From Planctomycetota bacterium (GTDB taxonomy: Bacteria; Planctomycetota; UBA1135): a stretch of DNA of 64,000 bases. The stretch lies in contig SHNF01000009.1 in assembly GCA_004295085.1 (NCBI GenBank), positions 434,001 through 498,000 of the forward strand. Direction: 5' to 3'. A model generated the notes under the pieces. That model had not been told where the DNA came from and ran no database searches. It was given only the letters and a program-made list of their open reading frames with translations. The first letter of the stretch is position 1. Each line of letters opens with the position of its first letter. A program made the position numbers and the translations under genes. Positions 42,765 through 51,707 of the stretch are shown here, one piece after another.

Positions 42765-44354
42765 CTAGTAGCCCAAGGACCGTATGAATACGCGTTGCTT
42801 TCCGAGGACAGGTACCGTCTTCTGGTACGTCAACGGCACATAGTGCGGCGCACCTGCACTCGTGGTTGAGTTGTACAGGTAATCAGTTGCTGGACGGCCG
42901 AGCGGTTCAGTCGCGGGGGAGGAGACAATCACTCGCGGGTTGCCGGTTCCTTCTGGTGTCAGCGGGTTGAACTCGAGGATCTCGCACGTAGTGGCATTGA
43001 CTCGTTCGAAGTAGCACCTCCGAAAGTCCGGATTGCTTGCACCATGCACTGTCACGGGACGCAAGTCATCACTTGAGGACGTCATGAACGAGAACGGAGC
43101 GTCAATGTACGGTCGCCGAGCAAGATTGCCGTTCACGTAACCCCATTCCTCCACGACCAAATCCCCATCATCAAGCGGAGTATCGCCCTCTGTGAAAGCA
43201 AAGGTCACACTGTTTGTGTCGTTGGAGGAGAGTTGCGATCTCCTGCGCGTTCTTGCTGGAGAAATGTAACTTGCAAGCGCGTCGAGCGTCAAGGTCACGG
43301 CCGTCCCAGGCGTTCTGACCAGCACTCCAAGGCGGATTCTGCCATCGAACGGGTCGCTGGCAGGAGGGGGCGATTCCCATTGTTCCTCGAAAGTCAAGAA
43401 CAGCGTGTTCATCGAAGCACCACGTGCAAGCTCCGGCAGAATCAAGCCCCCCGTGTCCAGCTCTAGGGAACCTGAAGCGTCGAGCTTATTGTAACCGTTG
43501 AACTTGATGCCAGAAATGGTGTAATCAACGTCGAATCTGGAGACGGCCAGGGAGGATGGATTCAGTCCGCATTCAACGAACCGCATTTCAAATCTACGCT
43601 CGCCATTACCGTTGCTCGGGTTGGTTCCACCGAACTGAGTCTGGTGCACATACGCAACCATCACACGCCAAGTGTTCGTTGTCGCATCGAAGCCGAGGCC
43701 GGTCACATCTGCTACTCCCGAGCACTCCTCCACTTGAATCGGATCAGGAAGGCCCGTAGTCAAGTTGTTCGGAAGCAATTGGAACCCTTCCTTATTTGGG
43801 CCAAGCCCGATAATGACTGGCGCGCCATTTTGAATTCCGGGCACACCTGCTTGCGGATCCCATTTGATCCATGCACACTCAACCAAGGACAGGTCGTTCG
43901 CCGGCCCGGTCTTCGTGTACGTTCGAGACCAAACAACGCAGAAGTACTCGTCCACGGCAACTACCGCAGGGCGCTCGCACTTGCGCGTACCGGAGTCGAG
44001 TATCGGGTTTGGATCCGAATCTCCAACAACCATCACGGTGTCGCTGTACTGGGGTGGAGTGAAGACGGTGGTCCATGTTTCTGGACTACTGCCGTTCACG
44101 TAACGCCAGTACACAACTTCGACTTGTTTCTGGTTGGCAGCAAGATCCGTGTGGAAAACGGCCAGGATATCGTTGTTCGAATTGATGGCGACCGTGGCGT
44201 GGTCCGCCTCTCGCCCGAGCGGGTATGGACCGCTCGCAACAGGCAATTCGACCGAGGAACTTGCATTCCTTTGCATAGTCTGTGGCTGGATCGTCTGACT
44301 CAGCATCCAGGTCACGTCGGGGAGCAGCGCAAGGCTGAGCAGTGAAGCAATCAC
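42765..44354 (-). CDS. Secreted protein of unknown function
   Basis: This 529-aa protein has a hydrophobic leader (MIASLLSLALLPDVTWM). A long beta-rich ectodomain follows, with recurring W-rich and D-rich stretches (VYWRYVNGSSPETWTTVF; PAVVAVDEYFCVVWSRTYTK; VMVAYVHQTQFGGTNPSNG). The repeated 'VVYWRYVNG'/'EEWGYVNG' pattern suggests a sialidase-like or other beta-propeller fold. GC is much lower than in neighbouring genes. It is divergent from another secreted gene across 286 nt. Function unknown. Confidence 0.75.
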   Translation of the reverse strand: MIASLLSLALLPDVTWMLSQTIQPQTMQRNASSSVELPVASGPYPLGREADHATVAINSNNDILAVFHTDLAANQKQVEVVYWRYVNGSSPETWTTVFTPPQYSDTVMVVGDSDPNPILDSGTRKCERPAVVAVDEYFCVVWSRTYTKTGPANDLSLVECAWIKWDPQAGVPGIQNGAPVIIGLGPNKEGFQLLPNNLTTGLPDPIQVEECSGVADVTGLGFDATTNTWRVMVAYVHQTQFGGTNPSNGNGERRFEMRFVECGLNPSSLAVSRFDVDYTISGIKFNGYNKLDASGSLELDTGGLILPELARGASMNTLFLTFEEQWESPPPASDPFDGRIRLGVLVRTPGTAVTLTLDALASYISPARTRRRSQLSSNDTNSVTFAFTEGDTPLDDGDLVVEEWGYVNGNLARRPYIDAPFSFMTSSSDDLRPVTVHGASNPDFRRCYFERVNATTCEILEFNPLTPEGTGNPRVIVSSPATEPLGRPATDYLYNSTTSAGAPHYVPLTYQKTVPVLGKQRVFIRSLGY

Positions 44355-44640
44355 GGAAGGTCTCGGATGGTATCTTTTGGTTGGAATGCTTGTTGGAGCG
44401 CCTGGTCGTCGAAGTCGAACAGGGATCCTCCGACAAATTGGCGGAAAAGCATAGCGGCGTCATCCCTGGCTGTCAAGTGCGGGACAGAGGGTCACTCGGA
44501 TTCCTGAAATCGGGCCACTACATCGGCGTTGCATCGCAGTCGACGCACCTTTACAGCTGGAGCGTTCGCCGGACAATCGCGCGTCCACCGCTTGCTCCTC
44601 CCGTTATGCTGGTCGCAGTAATCACCTGAGAGGAGGGCTC

Positions 44641-45705
44641 ATGTCATTCCGCTTGACGCACAGACTTCTGCCTGCCATGGCAATGATGGCCTTGGCAACA
44701 TCCGGCACAACCCAGGACATCATCGCGGTGGATTACACCGGCTCGCTGCTTCCGATTGACTCTGCGACGGGCCATATGTTCTTCCTAGATGACCCTGGTC
44801 CCAATACAATGAACTCCCTCGCCAAGAATAGCAGGGGCGAGCTGTTCACTGTCATAACTATCCTTGGTCAACCATCCGTTGTTTACCAGATCGATCCTTA
44901 TCGCGCAATGACGTCGCCAGTCGTTCAGATCCCGCTTGGAAGTGTGCGCGCCCTTGCCTTCGGAGCTGGTGACCTGCTCTATGCCCTAAACGACCCATTG
45001 GGCACCGCCGGTGATGGAGTTGACGACTTGTATACCATCGATCTGACTACTGGTACGGCCCAGTACATTGGCACACCTGGCCTCGTCGGCCTTTATTCGC
45101 TCGCCTACTGGAACGGTGTGCTCTACTCCTATGATGAGGGGGGGCAGCCAACTTCTGGTGAGGGACTCATCACCATTGACCCAGCTACCGGATTAGGAAC
45201 CGATGTCAATCCTGCTATTCCCGGAGTTGATGGCGCGGTAGGGACACTGTGCTTTAGCGACCTTGGAGTGCTCTATGCAGGAGGCGGCGCATTCGGCATC
45301 TTGGATACGACGACGGGTGCTCACACCATGGTCTCCTTCTTGCCGGTTCCTGTGAACGGTATGGAATTCCTGGACCCCATTTCGAACCCGCTCCGGCTCT
45401 CGGTGACAGGGCAATGTCCCGGGGTTCTCGCTGCCGCCGTGGATGGAGCCTCACCGCGCGATGTCATAGCTTGGCTGTACAGCGTCGGTTCCAGTGGACC
45501 GTTCACGATTCCATCGGACCCGTGCGCCGGGACCTTGCTGGACCTTGGAGCCAATGTGCGCCTGGGCACTCAGACCTTGGCGGGAGAGTTCGGCAACGCC
45601 CGAGCGGTAGGCTTCACGGCTCCTGCGGCGGTCTGTGGCCAGCTCCGGATCCAGGCGCTTAACCTGACTACCTGCGAGACCAGCAACGTCGTCTTCGTTG
45701 AATAG
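44641..45705 (+). CDS. Secreted beta-propeller-like protein
   Basis: This 354-aa protein has a signal peptide (LLPAMAMMALATSGTTQ) and blade-like repeats of the form LY-x-ID-x-x-TG (DLYTIDLTTGTAQYIGTPG; GLITIDPATGLGTDVN; FGILDTTTGAHTMVSF). The C-terminal 100 residues form a separate module starting LRLSVTGQCPGVLAAAVDGA and ending CETSNVVFVE, similar in style to modules on extracellular proteins of deep Planctomycetota; that comparison is from memory. The ribosome site GGAGG is clear before ATG. GC is lower than in flanking genes. Confidence 0.75.
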   Translation: MSFRLTHRLLPAMAMMALATSGTTQDIIAVDYTGSLLPIDSATGHMFFLDDPGPNTMNSLAKNSRGELFTVITILGQPSVVYQIDPYRAMTSPVVQIPLGSVRALAFGAGDLLYALNDPLGTAGDGVDDLYTIDLTTGTAQYIGTPGLVGLYSLAYWNGVLYSYDEGGQPTSGEGLITIDPATGLGTDVNPAIPGVDGAVGTLCFSDLGVLYAGGGAFGILDTTTGAHTMVSFLPVPVNGMEFLDPISNPLRLSVTGQCPGVLAAAVDGASPRDVIAWLYSVGSSGPFTIPSDPCAGTLLDLGANVRLGTQTLAGEFGNARAVGFTAPAAVCGQLRIQALNLTTCETSNVVFVE

Positions 45706-45720
45706 CCAGGGCGGGGATGC

Positions 45721-45732
45721 CCGCGGCCGCGG
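45721..45732. other. 12-bp palindrome between convergent genes
   Basis: CCGCGGCCGCGG is a perfect palindrome in the 27-nt gap between the propeller gene and thioredoxin, which converge. It could help transcription stop, but it has no loop or T-run, so the role is uncertain. Confidence 0.25.
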
Positions 45733-46056
45733 CTAGACGTGCGACGCGACCAGCTTCTTGAGGCCGTCGTAGGGCAGCATGCCGGTGTGACGCGCCACTT
45801 CCTTGCCGGCCTTGAAGACGATGAAGGTCGGGATGGCCATGACGCCGAGCTTGGTGGGCACTTCCGGCTCGTCCTGGGTGTTGTGCTTGACCACCTTCAC
45901 CTTGTCGCCCAACTCCTGGCTGAGCTTGTCCACGTGCGGGCCCATGGCGCGGCAGGGGCTGCACCAGGGGGCCCAGAAGTCCACCAGCACGGCCTTGTCG
46001 GCCTGCAGGACCTCTTTCTGGAAGGTGGAATCCTTGACTTCGGCGGTGTTGGACAT
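45733..46056 (-). CDS. trxA: Thioredoxin
   Basis: This 107-aa thioredoxin has the fold motifs VLVDFWAPWCSPCRAMGPHV and GVMAIPTFIVFKAGKEV (cis-Pro). The active site is WCSPC rather than the usual WCGPC, a variant seen in some thioredoxin-like proteins that may shift redox potential. It reduces disulfides in the cytoplasm; no signal peptide is present. It stands alone, downstream of scpA by 53 nt. Confidence 0.92.
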   Translation of the reverse strand: MSNTAEVKDSTFQKEVLQADKAVLVDFWAPWCSPCRAMGPHVDKLSQELGDKVKVVKHNTQDEPEVPTKLGVMAIPTFIVFKAGKEVARHTGMLPYDGLKKLVASHV

Positions 46057-46109
46057 GGCGATGGCGGGCTCCCGATCCCCATCTTAGGCCCGGATCCGGC
46101 CGCTTCCAA

Positions 46110-47021
46110 TCACACGGCCGGCGCAGGCGGGAAGGTCGGGTCCGATCCCAGCAGCTCGCCGATTTCCGGCTCGGACTCGGCGAGAGGCTGGGGGAAGTCC
46201 TGGTCCACGGCGCCGAGGTCGACGCCGCCGCGCTCGCGGCTGCGGCGGATCTCGATGTCGCCGAACGGCGTCTCCTGGCTGAGGTCCACCGCGTGCTGGC
46301 GCGCCAGCTCCAGCAGCGCCACCAGGTAATAGGCCGCGTCCGCGCGCAGGGCGCCGCGCTGCGCCAGCAGCTGCCGCAGGCTCAGCACCTCCAGCTGCAG
46401 GATCTGCTCCCACACGTCCTGCACGTACGCGCGCAGCGGCTTGCCGGCCGGGCGCACGCGGTGCGGGCGCGAGAAACCGGTCTCCTCCTCCAGGCGGCGG
46501 AACACCTGCAGCAGGTCCCACAGCGAGACGTCGCCGAGGTTCCACTGCGGCTCGTCCGGCGCCTCCTCCTCGGCCTTGCCGCGGAAGCGGCCGCCGGCCG
46601 GCAGCAGGCGCGCGCGCTGCTCGGCGCACGCGCCCAGGGCCTCGGCCGCCGTGCGCAGGCCCTTGTACAGCAGGAGCTGGGCCACCAGCTCCGCGCCGGG
46701 CTCGAAGGGATCCTCGTCCACGCGGATCTCTTCCTGCGGGAGCAGCGAGCGCGACTTGATGGCGAGCAGCGTGGCCGCGACCACCAGATAGTCGGCGGCC
46801 TCGTCCACGTCTACGTGGCGCAGGGAGCGCACGTGCTGGCAGTAGGCGTCGCAGACCCGGGCGAGGGAGACCAAGTGGATCTCCAGCTCCTTGTCGCGCA
46901 CGAGCTGCAGCAGCAGGTCCAGCGGACCGTGGAACACGCGCTCCAGGTGCACGGTGAAGCCGACTTCCGGGGCTTCGGCCGGCCCGGGCGCGGGCGGATC
47001 CGGAAGCGCAGGCTCGATCAC
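46110..47021 (-). CDS. scpA: Segregation and condensation protein A
   Basis: This 303-aa kleisin joins SMC and ScpB in chromosome condensation. Characteristic segments are FTVHLERVFHGPLDLLLQLV, ADYLVVAATLLAIKSRSLLP and a C-terminal winged-helix-like part (SLRQLLAQRGALRADAAYYL, VALLELARQHAVDLSQETPF). The GTG start at 47021 overlaps the stop of the protease gene (GTGA), so the two are coupled. No scpB follows within the window, unlike the common scpA-scpB pair. Confidence 0.92.
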   Translation of the reverse strand: MIEPALPDPPAPGPAEAPEVGFTVHLERVFHGPLDLLLQLVRDKELEIHLVSLARVCDAYCQHVRSLRHVDVDEAADYLVVAATLLAIKSRSLLPQEEIRVDEDPFEPGAELVAQLLLYKGLRTAAEALGACAEQRARLLPAGGRFRGKAEEEAPDEPQWNLGDVSLWDLLQVFRRLEEETGFSRPHRVRPAGKPLRAYVQDVWEQILQLEVLSLRQLLAQRGALRADAAYYLVALLELARQHAVDLSQETPFGDIEIRRSRERGGVDLGAVDQDFPQPLAESEPEIGELLGSDPTFPPAPAV

Positions 47022-47701
47022 GGGCTCAGGATCATGTTGATGGACGTGAACAATTCGGCGGTGACGCCGAATACACCGCCGGCGAGGCGCAGGAGCGGCT
47101 CGATCACGGACTGGAGATACCAGCCCAGGGCGCCGCGGAACAGCAGCACGATCCCCATGACCAGGAACAGGCCGTAGCGCTCCAGCTGGAGGTAGGTGCG
47201 GCGCGCGGTGGGCGGCAGGAAGTACTGGGCGACCCGGGAGCCGTCGAGCGGCGGGATGGGCAGCAGGTTGAAGCCGGCCAGGGCGAAGTTGGAAAGCGCG
47301 CCCATCCCGAGCACCATGCAGCCGATCGTGTCCACCTCCCGGCCCATGCGCACGAACACGGAGAACAGGCCGGCGCACAGGAAGCCGATGAGGATGTTGC
47401 TCAGGGGGCCGGCCAGGCCCACGAGCGCCCAGTCGCGCCAGGGGTGGCGCAGGTTGCGCATGTCCACGGGCACCGGCTTGGCGCCCCCGAAGATCGGAGC
47501 GCCCATGAAGAACAGGATCCCGGGGATCAGGATGGTGAAGACCGGATCGATGTGCGGGATCGGGTTCAGCGTCAGGCGGCCCATGAGCCGTGCCGTGGGG
47601 TCTCCGAGCTTGTCCGCCACCCAGCCGTGCGCCACTTCGTGGGTCGTGATGGACCAGACCACGACCACGATGGAGCCGATGATGAAGACGGGGTCGGACA
47701 A
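47018..47701 (-). CDS. Site-2 protease family intramembrane metalloprotease (M50)
   Basis: This 227-aa membrane protein has the zinc motif SITTHEVAHGWVADKLGDPT (HExxH) in the first helix, and LLPIPPLDGSRVAQYFLP (the Asn/Pro-Asp-Gly site) later. It has about five hydrophobic spans. It belongs to the compact Rip/SpoIVFB-type branch (peptidase M50B). The start is a TTG at 47701 with a distant GGGAGA; other starts cannot be excluded. It is divergent from kdsD across 39 nt. Confidence 0.9.
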   Translation of the reverse strand: MSDPVFIIGSIVVVVWSITTHEVAHGWVADKLGDPTARLMGRLTLNPIPHIDPVFTILIPGILFFMGAPIFGGAKPVPVDMRNLRHPWRDWALVGLAGPLSNILIGFLCAGLFSVFVRMGREVDTIGCMVLGMGALSNFALAGFNLLPIPPLDGSRVAQYFLPPTARRTYLQLERYGLFLVMGIVLLFRGALGWYLQSVIEPLLRLAGGVFGVTAELFTSINMILSP

Positions 47702-47740
47702 GGGCGCGCCGGATTCTCCCTGAGCAGGGGGCAACCTACA

Positions 47741-48769
47741 ATGCCCGGCCTGGCCGGCCACTCGGTCCCGGAGCTGGCACCCGGCCCCATGGTCTTCGAC
47801 CCGCACGCCGCGCAAGCACGAGGTCTCGAGGTGTTGCGTCTCGAGGCCGCCGCCATCCAGTCGCTGGCCGGCCGCCTGCAGGGCTCCTTCCTGGAGGCCT
47901 GCCGCCGCATCCTGTCCTGCAAGGGCCGGGTGGTGGTCACCGGCATGGGCAAGGCCGGGCTGATCGGCCAGAAGATCTCGGCGACCCTGGCCAGCACGGG
48001 CACGCCCAGCCTGTCCCTGCACCCGGCCGACGCCCTGCACGGCGACCTGGGCCGCGTGGTGCGCGCGGACGTGGTCCTGGCGCTCAGCAACAGCGGCAAG
48101 ACGCGGGAGCTGCTGGCCCTCATCCCGGCGGTCAAGGCCATGGGAGCGTGCGTGATCGCGATCACCGCCGACGCGGGCTCGCCGCTGGGCCGCAGCGCCG
48201 ACGTGGTCGTGGAGCTGGGCCGCCTGGACGAGGCCTGTCCCCTGGGCCTGGCTCCCACGGTCACCACCACCGCCATGCTGGCCCTGGGCGACGCCCTGGC
48301 CATGGCGGTGGCGGAGGGACGCGAGTTCACGCGCGAGGAGTTCGCCCAGTTCCATCCGGCCGGAGACCTGGGCCGCGAGCTGATGCGCGTCGGCGAGATC
48401 ATGCGCCGCGGCCGGGAGCTGCCGCTCCTGCCCGGCGGAGCGCGGGTGCGCGACGCCCTGGGCGTCATGACCGAGACCCCGGGACGGCCCGGCGCCGCGC
48501 TGGTGGTGGACCAGAAGCAGCGGCTGCTCGGGATCTTCACCGACGGCGACCTGCGCCGCATGCTGCAGCGGGGACCGGAGGCGCTGTCGGACCCGATCGA
48601 GGAGCACATGGTCCGCAATCCGCGCGTGCTGCGCCGCGGCATGCTGGTCGGCGCGGCGCTGGCCTTGTTCAAGGACGCGCACGTGGACCAGATGCCGGTG
48701 GTGGACGACGACGGCGGCACGGTGCTGGGGCTGGTGGACGTGCAGGACCTGCTGGAGGTGCGGCTCTGA
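47741..48769 (+). CDS. kdsD: Arabinose-5-phosphate isomerase (KpsF/GutQ family)
   Basis: This 342-aa enzyme converts ribulose-5-P to arabinose-5-P, the first step of Kdo synthesis for LPS. It has an SIS domain (VVVTGMGKAGLIGQKISATL, ASTGTPSLSLHPADALHGDL, VLALSNSGKTRELLALIPAV) and two CBS domains (near MTETPGRPGAALVVDQKQRL and FKDAHVDQMPVVDDDGGTVL). ATG 47741 has AGGGGG upstream; ATG 47789 gives a length (326 aa) closer to E. coli KdsD and is also possible. kdsC follows with a 4-nt overlap. Confidence 0.93.
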   Translation: MPGLAGHSVPELAPGPMVFDPHAAQARGLEVLRLEAAAIQSLAGRLQGSFLEACRRILSCKGRVVVTGMGKAGLIGQKISATLASTGTPSLSLHPADALHGDLGRVVRADVVLALSNSGKTRELLALIPAVKAMGACVIAITADAGSPLGRSADVVVELGRLDEACPLGLAPTVTTTAMLALGDALAMAVAEGREFTREEFAQFHPAGDLGRELMRVGEIMRRGRELPLLPGGARVRDALGVMTETPGRPGAALVVDQKQRLLGIFTDGDLRRMLQRGPEALSDPIEEHMVRNPRVLRRGMLVGAALALFKDAHVDQMPVVDDDGGTVLGLVDVQDLLEVRL

Positions 48770-49290
48770 CCGCGGCCTCCGCCTTCGCCGCCGACGTTCT
48801 CGCTCGCGCGGCCGCGGTGCGCCTGTTCGTGACCGACGCCGACGGCGTGTGGACCGACGGGCGCATCCTGGTGCACCCGGACGGCGGCGAAAGCCTGGCT
48901 TTTCACGTGCACGACGGCTACGCGCTGCGCCGGCTGCAGGAGGCAGGCGTTGAGATGGCGGTGATCAGCGGGCGGGAGAGCCGCGCGCTGGAGCAGCGGG
49001 CGCGCCGGCTGGGCGTGGCGGAGCTGCGCATGGGCGACCTCGACAAGGGCCCCCTGCTGGAGGAGCTGGTGCGCGCCCGCGGCCTGCAGCGGGGCCAGGT
49101 CGCCGCCATGGGCGACGACCTGCCCGATCTCGCCCTGTTCGCGCGCGCCGGCCTGTCCATCGCGCCCCCGCACGCCGTGGACGCGGTGCGGGCGCGCGCG
49201 GATTACATCACCCGGGCGGCGGGCGGCGCCGGCGCCTTGCGCGAGGCCTGCGAGCTGCTGCTTGCGGCCCTGGGGAAGCCGCTGCGGTGA
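48766..49290 (+). CDS. kdsC: 3-deoxy-D-manno-octulosonate-8-phosphate phosphatase
   Basis: This 174-aa HAD phosphatase removes phosphate from Kdo-8-P. Motif I is VTDADGVWTDGRI (DxD), followed by GESLAFHVHDGYALRRLQEA, VEMAVISGRESRALEQRARR and VAAMGDDLPDLALFARAGLS. No ATG is available; the best start is a CTG at 48766, with GGAGGTG 5 nt upstream and a CTGA overlap with the kdsD stop. A GTG at 48817 is possible but has no ribosome site. Length fits KdsC. Confidence 0.9.
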   Translation: MTAASAFAADVLARAAAVRLFVTDADGVWTDGRILVHPDGGESLAFHVHDGYALRRLQEAGVEMAVISGRESRALEQRARRLGVAELRMGDLDKGPLLEELVRARGLQRGQVAAMGDDLPDLALFARAGLSIAPPHAVDAVRARADYITRAAGGAGALREACELLLAALGKPLR

Positions 49291-51707
49291 CGCGCCGCCT
49301 GCGCTGGCTCGGAATTGCGGGCACGCTCGGCGTCACGGGGTGGCTCGTGCTCAGCGCGTTGCTGCGCGACAACCCGCAGCCTCCGCCGCCGGAGGACATC
49401 CCGCCCGGCTTCGAGCAGCAGGTGGGCGGCCTGGGGCAGCAGGCGACCACCGTGCTCACGGCTGCGAGCGGGCCGGTGCGCTACATGGACCTGCGGCGCG
49501 TGCCCTCCGGCGCCGGCGGAACGCGCCTGGTGCCCCGGGTGCAGGTGGACGGGCGCGATCCCACGCCTCAGGCCGAGGACTGGATGCTCCTGGCCGACGT
49601 TGTGGTGACCCGCTACGAGGACGCGCCGAGCGATCCCGAGGCCCAGCCGCGCGTGCTGATGGAGGCGCGCGCGCCGCAGGGGCTGGCGCCGCTGCGCCTG
49701 GAGGACGGCGGCATCGTCCTGGACCGCACGCGCCCGCTGCGCGTGCGCAACCCCGTGCTCACCGTGCCGGGAGTGCTGGATGGGCGCAGCTTCGAGCTGG
49801 TGACGGAGATGGCGGAGATGGATCCGGAGAGCGGCGTCGTGCGCTGCGGCGGGCCGTTCGAGCTGACCAGCGCCGGCATGCGCCTGACCGGAACCGACCT
49901 GTTCGTGGATCAGCGCGCCAGGAAGCTGCGCTTCAGCGAGAGCGCGGGAACCGTGCAGTGGGAGGTCACGGACCAGGGGCTGACGTATCGCGGCGCGTCC
50001 GACGGCGGCGGGTTCCTGGAGGAGTTGGAAGACGGCAGGCAGCTGCTCACTCTGCCGGCACGCGAGCGCTGCCGCATGGAGTTCCCGGCCCGCGACGAGT
50101 ACCCGGACTTCTTCCCCGCGGTCCTGGAAGCGCACGGCGCGCAGCTGCTGCTGCGCCGCGGTGACGGTGGCTGGCGGCCCGAGCGGGCCGCAGGCCAGGG
50201 CCCCCTGCGCTGGAGCGCGCCCGGCCTGCTGGCCGAGGGCTCGGAGTGCACCGCACTGTGGGAGCCGGACGGCCGCTGCGCGGGCCTCGACGTGCGCGGA
50301 CCACTGCTGGCCGCGCGCGCGGGCGAGGACCCGGGCTTCGCCACCGCCCGCGGCGGGGGCTGGTTCGCGCCGGAAGGCGATGCGGCCTACCTGTACGACG
50401 AGGCCAGTGCCTGGACCTGGATCGCGGCCGAGGCGGAGCAGGCGCCGGCCCTGGCGCAGGTGCGCGCCGGCTGGCTGCAGCTGGACGGCGCGCAGCGTCG
50501 CGCCGGCGCCGGCGTGTTCTCCGACGCGCCCCAGCTCGCCGCCCTGGGCGAGCGGGTGCAGGAGCGCGCCGACGGCAGCGTCCTCCTGGAAGGCGATGCG
50601 CTGGTGTACCCGGGTAGCGGCGGGCTGCGCGCGGCCGCGGCGCAGCGCATCGAGCGCGGCACGCGCCAGGACACGCACTGCCGCGGCGGCTTCGTGCTGC
50701 TGGGAACCGGCGCAGAAGGCGGTGAAGACTGGCGGCTCGAGGGCGAGGAGCTGGACGCCGAGGAGCAGGAGCAAGGCCTGTGGGTGGACGCGCGCCGCAA
50801 CCTGGAGCTGCACCGCGGCGGCACCATCTTCCGCGGCGACCGCCTGAACGCCCGCGGCCAGGAGTACGCGGCACTCAGCGGCGCTCCGTCCACCGCCGAG
50901 GTCCCGCGTCCCGAGGGCGGGGCGTGGCGGGCCGAGGCCCAGCGCTTCGTGCAGGACCAGGACGGGCTGCTCGCGCAAGGCGCACCCGTCGTGCGCGTGC
51001 CAGCGGCCGAGCTGGGTCTGGCCGGCGCAGAGGTCGTGATCCGGTCCGGCGCGCTGCGCTACCGCGCCGTGGACGAGACCTGGGAGTGGAGCCGTGGCGT
51101 GCGCTTCGAGGGCGCGCTGGCCGGCGCCGCCGGCAGCGCCACCTGGCGCGAGGGCGGGTCCATGCAGTTGCGCGGGGACCGCCCGTCGCTGGAGGGCGAC
51201 AGCGCCGACGGTGCGCATTTCCGGATGGCCGCGGACCGCCTGGACATCGGCGCCGACGGCGGCGCGCTCCTGGACGGCGGAGCCGACGCGCTGCTCACGC
51301 GCAGCAACGACGAGGGCGTGGAGGAGCGCGTACACATGCAGGGCGAGCGCGGCTGGATCGAGCGCAGCGGCGGCTGGTTCGAGGGCGACGCGCGCGCGGC
51401 CACCGGCGAGCGCACCGGCCGGGCGCGGCGCATCGAGTGGACGCGGGGAGACGCCGGGAACGCCCTGCTCCAGTTCCTCGGCGACGCGTACCTGGAGGGA
51501 CCGGAGGGCGAGGCACGCGGCGCGCAGGTGAACTACGACAGCCACGACCCCGCGGCGCGCTTCCTGGAGATGTGGGGCGCTCCGGGCGCGCCGGCACAGC
51601 TTGACCTGAAGGAGGGGCGCACCGTCGTGGGCGAGTGGCTGCGCTTCGACCTGGAGACACGCCTTCTGTCCACGACGCAGGGCAGCTTCCGCGCGTCCAC
51701 GCCGTGA
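49287..51707 (+). CDS. Large LptC/LptA-like LPS transport protein
   Basis: This 806-aa protein has an N-terminal transmembrane anchor (WLGIAGTLGVTGWLVLSALL), like LptC. A long beta-rich periplasmic region follows, with repeated patterns found in the OstA/LptA/LptC fold (GVVRCGGPFELTSAGMRLTG; LFVDQRARKLRFSESAGTVQ; ADGAHFRMAADRLDIGADGG). LptC normally has about 190 aa, so this could be a bridge with many stacked jelly-roll units. It sits between kdsC and the LptD-like gene, overlapping both by 4 nt. Function by context. Confidence 0.7.
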   Translation: MTRRLRWLGIAGTLGVTGWLVLSALLRDNPQPPPPEDIPPGFEQQVGGLGQQATTVLTAASGPVRYMDLRRVPSGAGGTRLVPRVQVDGRDPTPQAEDWMLLADVVVTRYEDAPSDPEAQPRVLMEARAPQGLAPLRLEDGGIVLDRTRPLRVRNPVLTVPGVLDGRSFELVTEMAEMDPESGVVRCGGPFELTSAGMRLTGTDLFVDQRARKLRFSESAGTVQWEVTDQGLTYRGASDGGGFLEELEDGRQLLTLPARERCRMEFPARDEYPDFFPAVLEAHGAQLLLRRGDGGWRPERAAGQGPLRWSAPGLLAEGSECTALWEPDGRCAGLDVRGPLLAARAGEDPGFATARGGGWFAPEGDAAYLYDEASAWTWIAAEAEQAPALAQVRAGWLQLDGAQRRAGAGVFSDAPQLAALGERVQERADGSVLLEGDALVYPGSGGLRAAAAQRIERGTRQDTHCRGGFVLLGTGAEGGEDWRLEGEELDAEEQEQGLWVDARRNLELHRGGTIFRGDRLNARGQEYAALSGAPSTAEVPRPEGGAWRAEAQRFVQDQDGLLAQGAPVVRVPAAELGLAGAEVVIRSGALRYRAVDETWEWSRGVRFEGALAGAAGSATWREGGSMQLRGDRPSLEGDSADGAHFRMAADRLDIGADGGALLDGGADALLTRSNDEGVEERVHMQGERGWIERSGGWFEGDARAATGERTGRARRIEWTRGDAGNALLQFLGDAYLEGPEGEARGAQVNYDSHDPAARFLEMWGAPGAPAQLDLKEGRTVVGEWLRFDLETRLLSTTQGSFRASTP

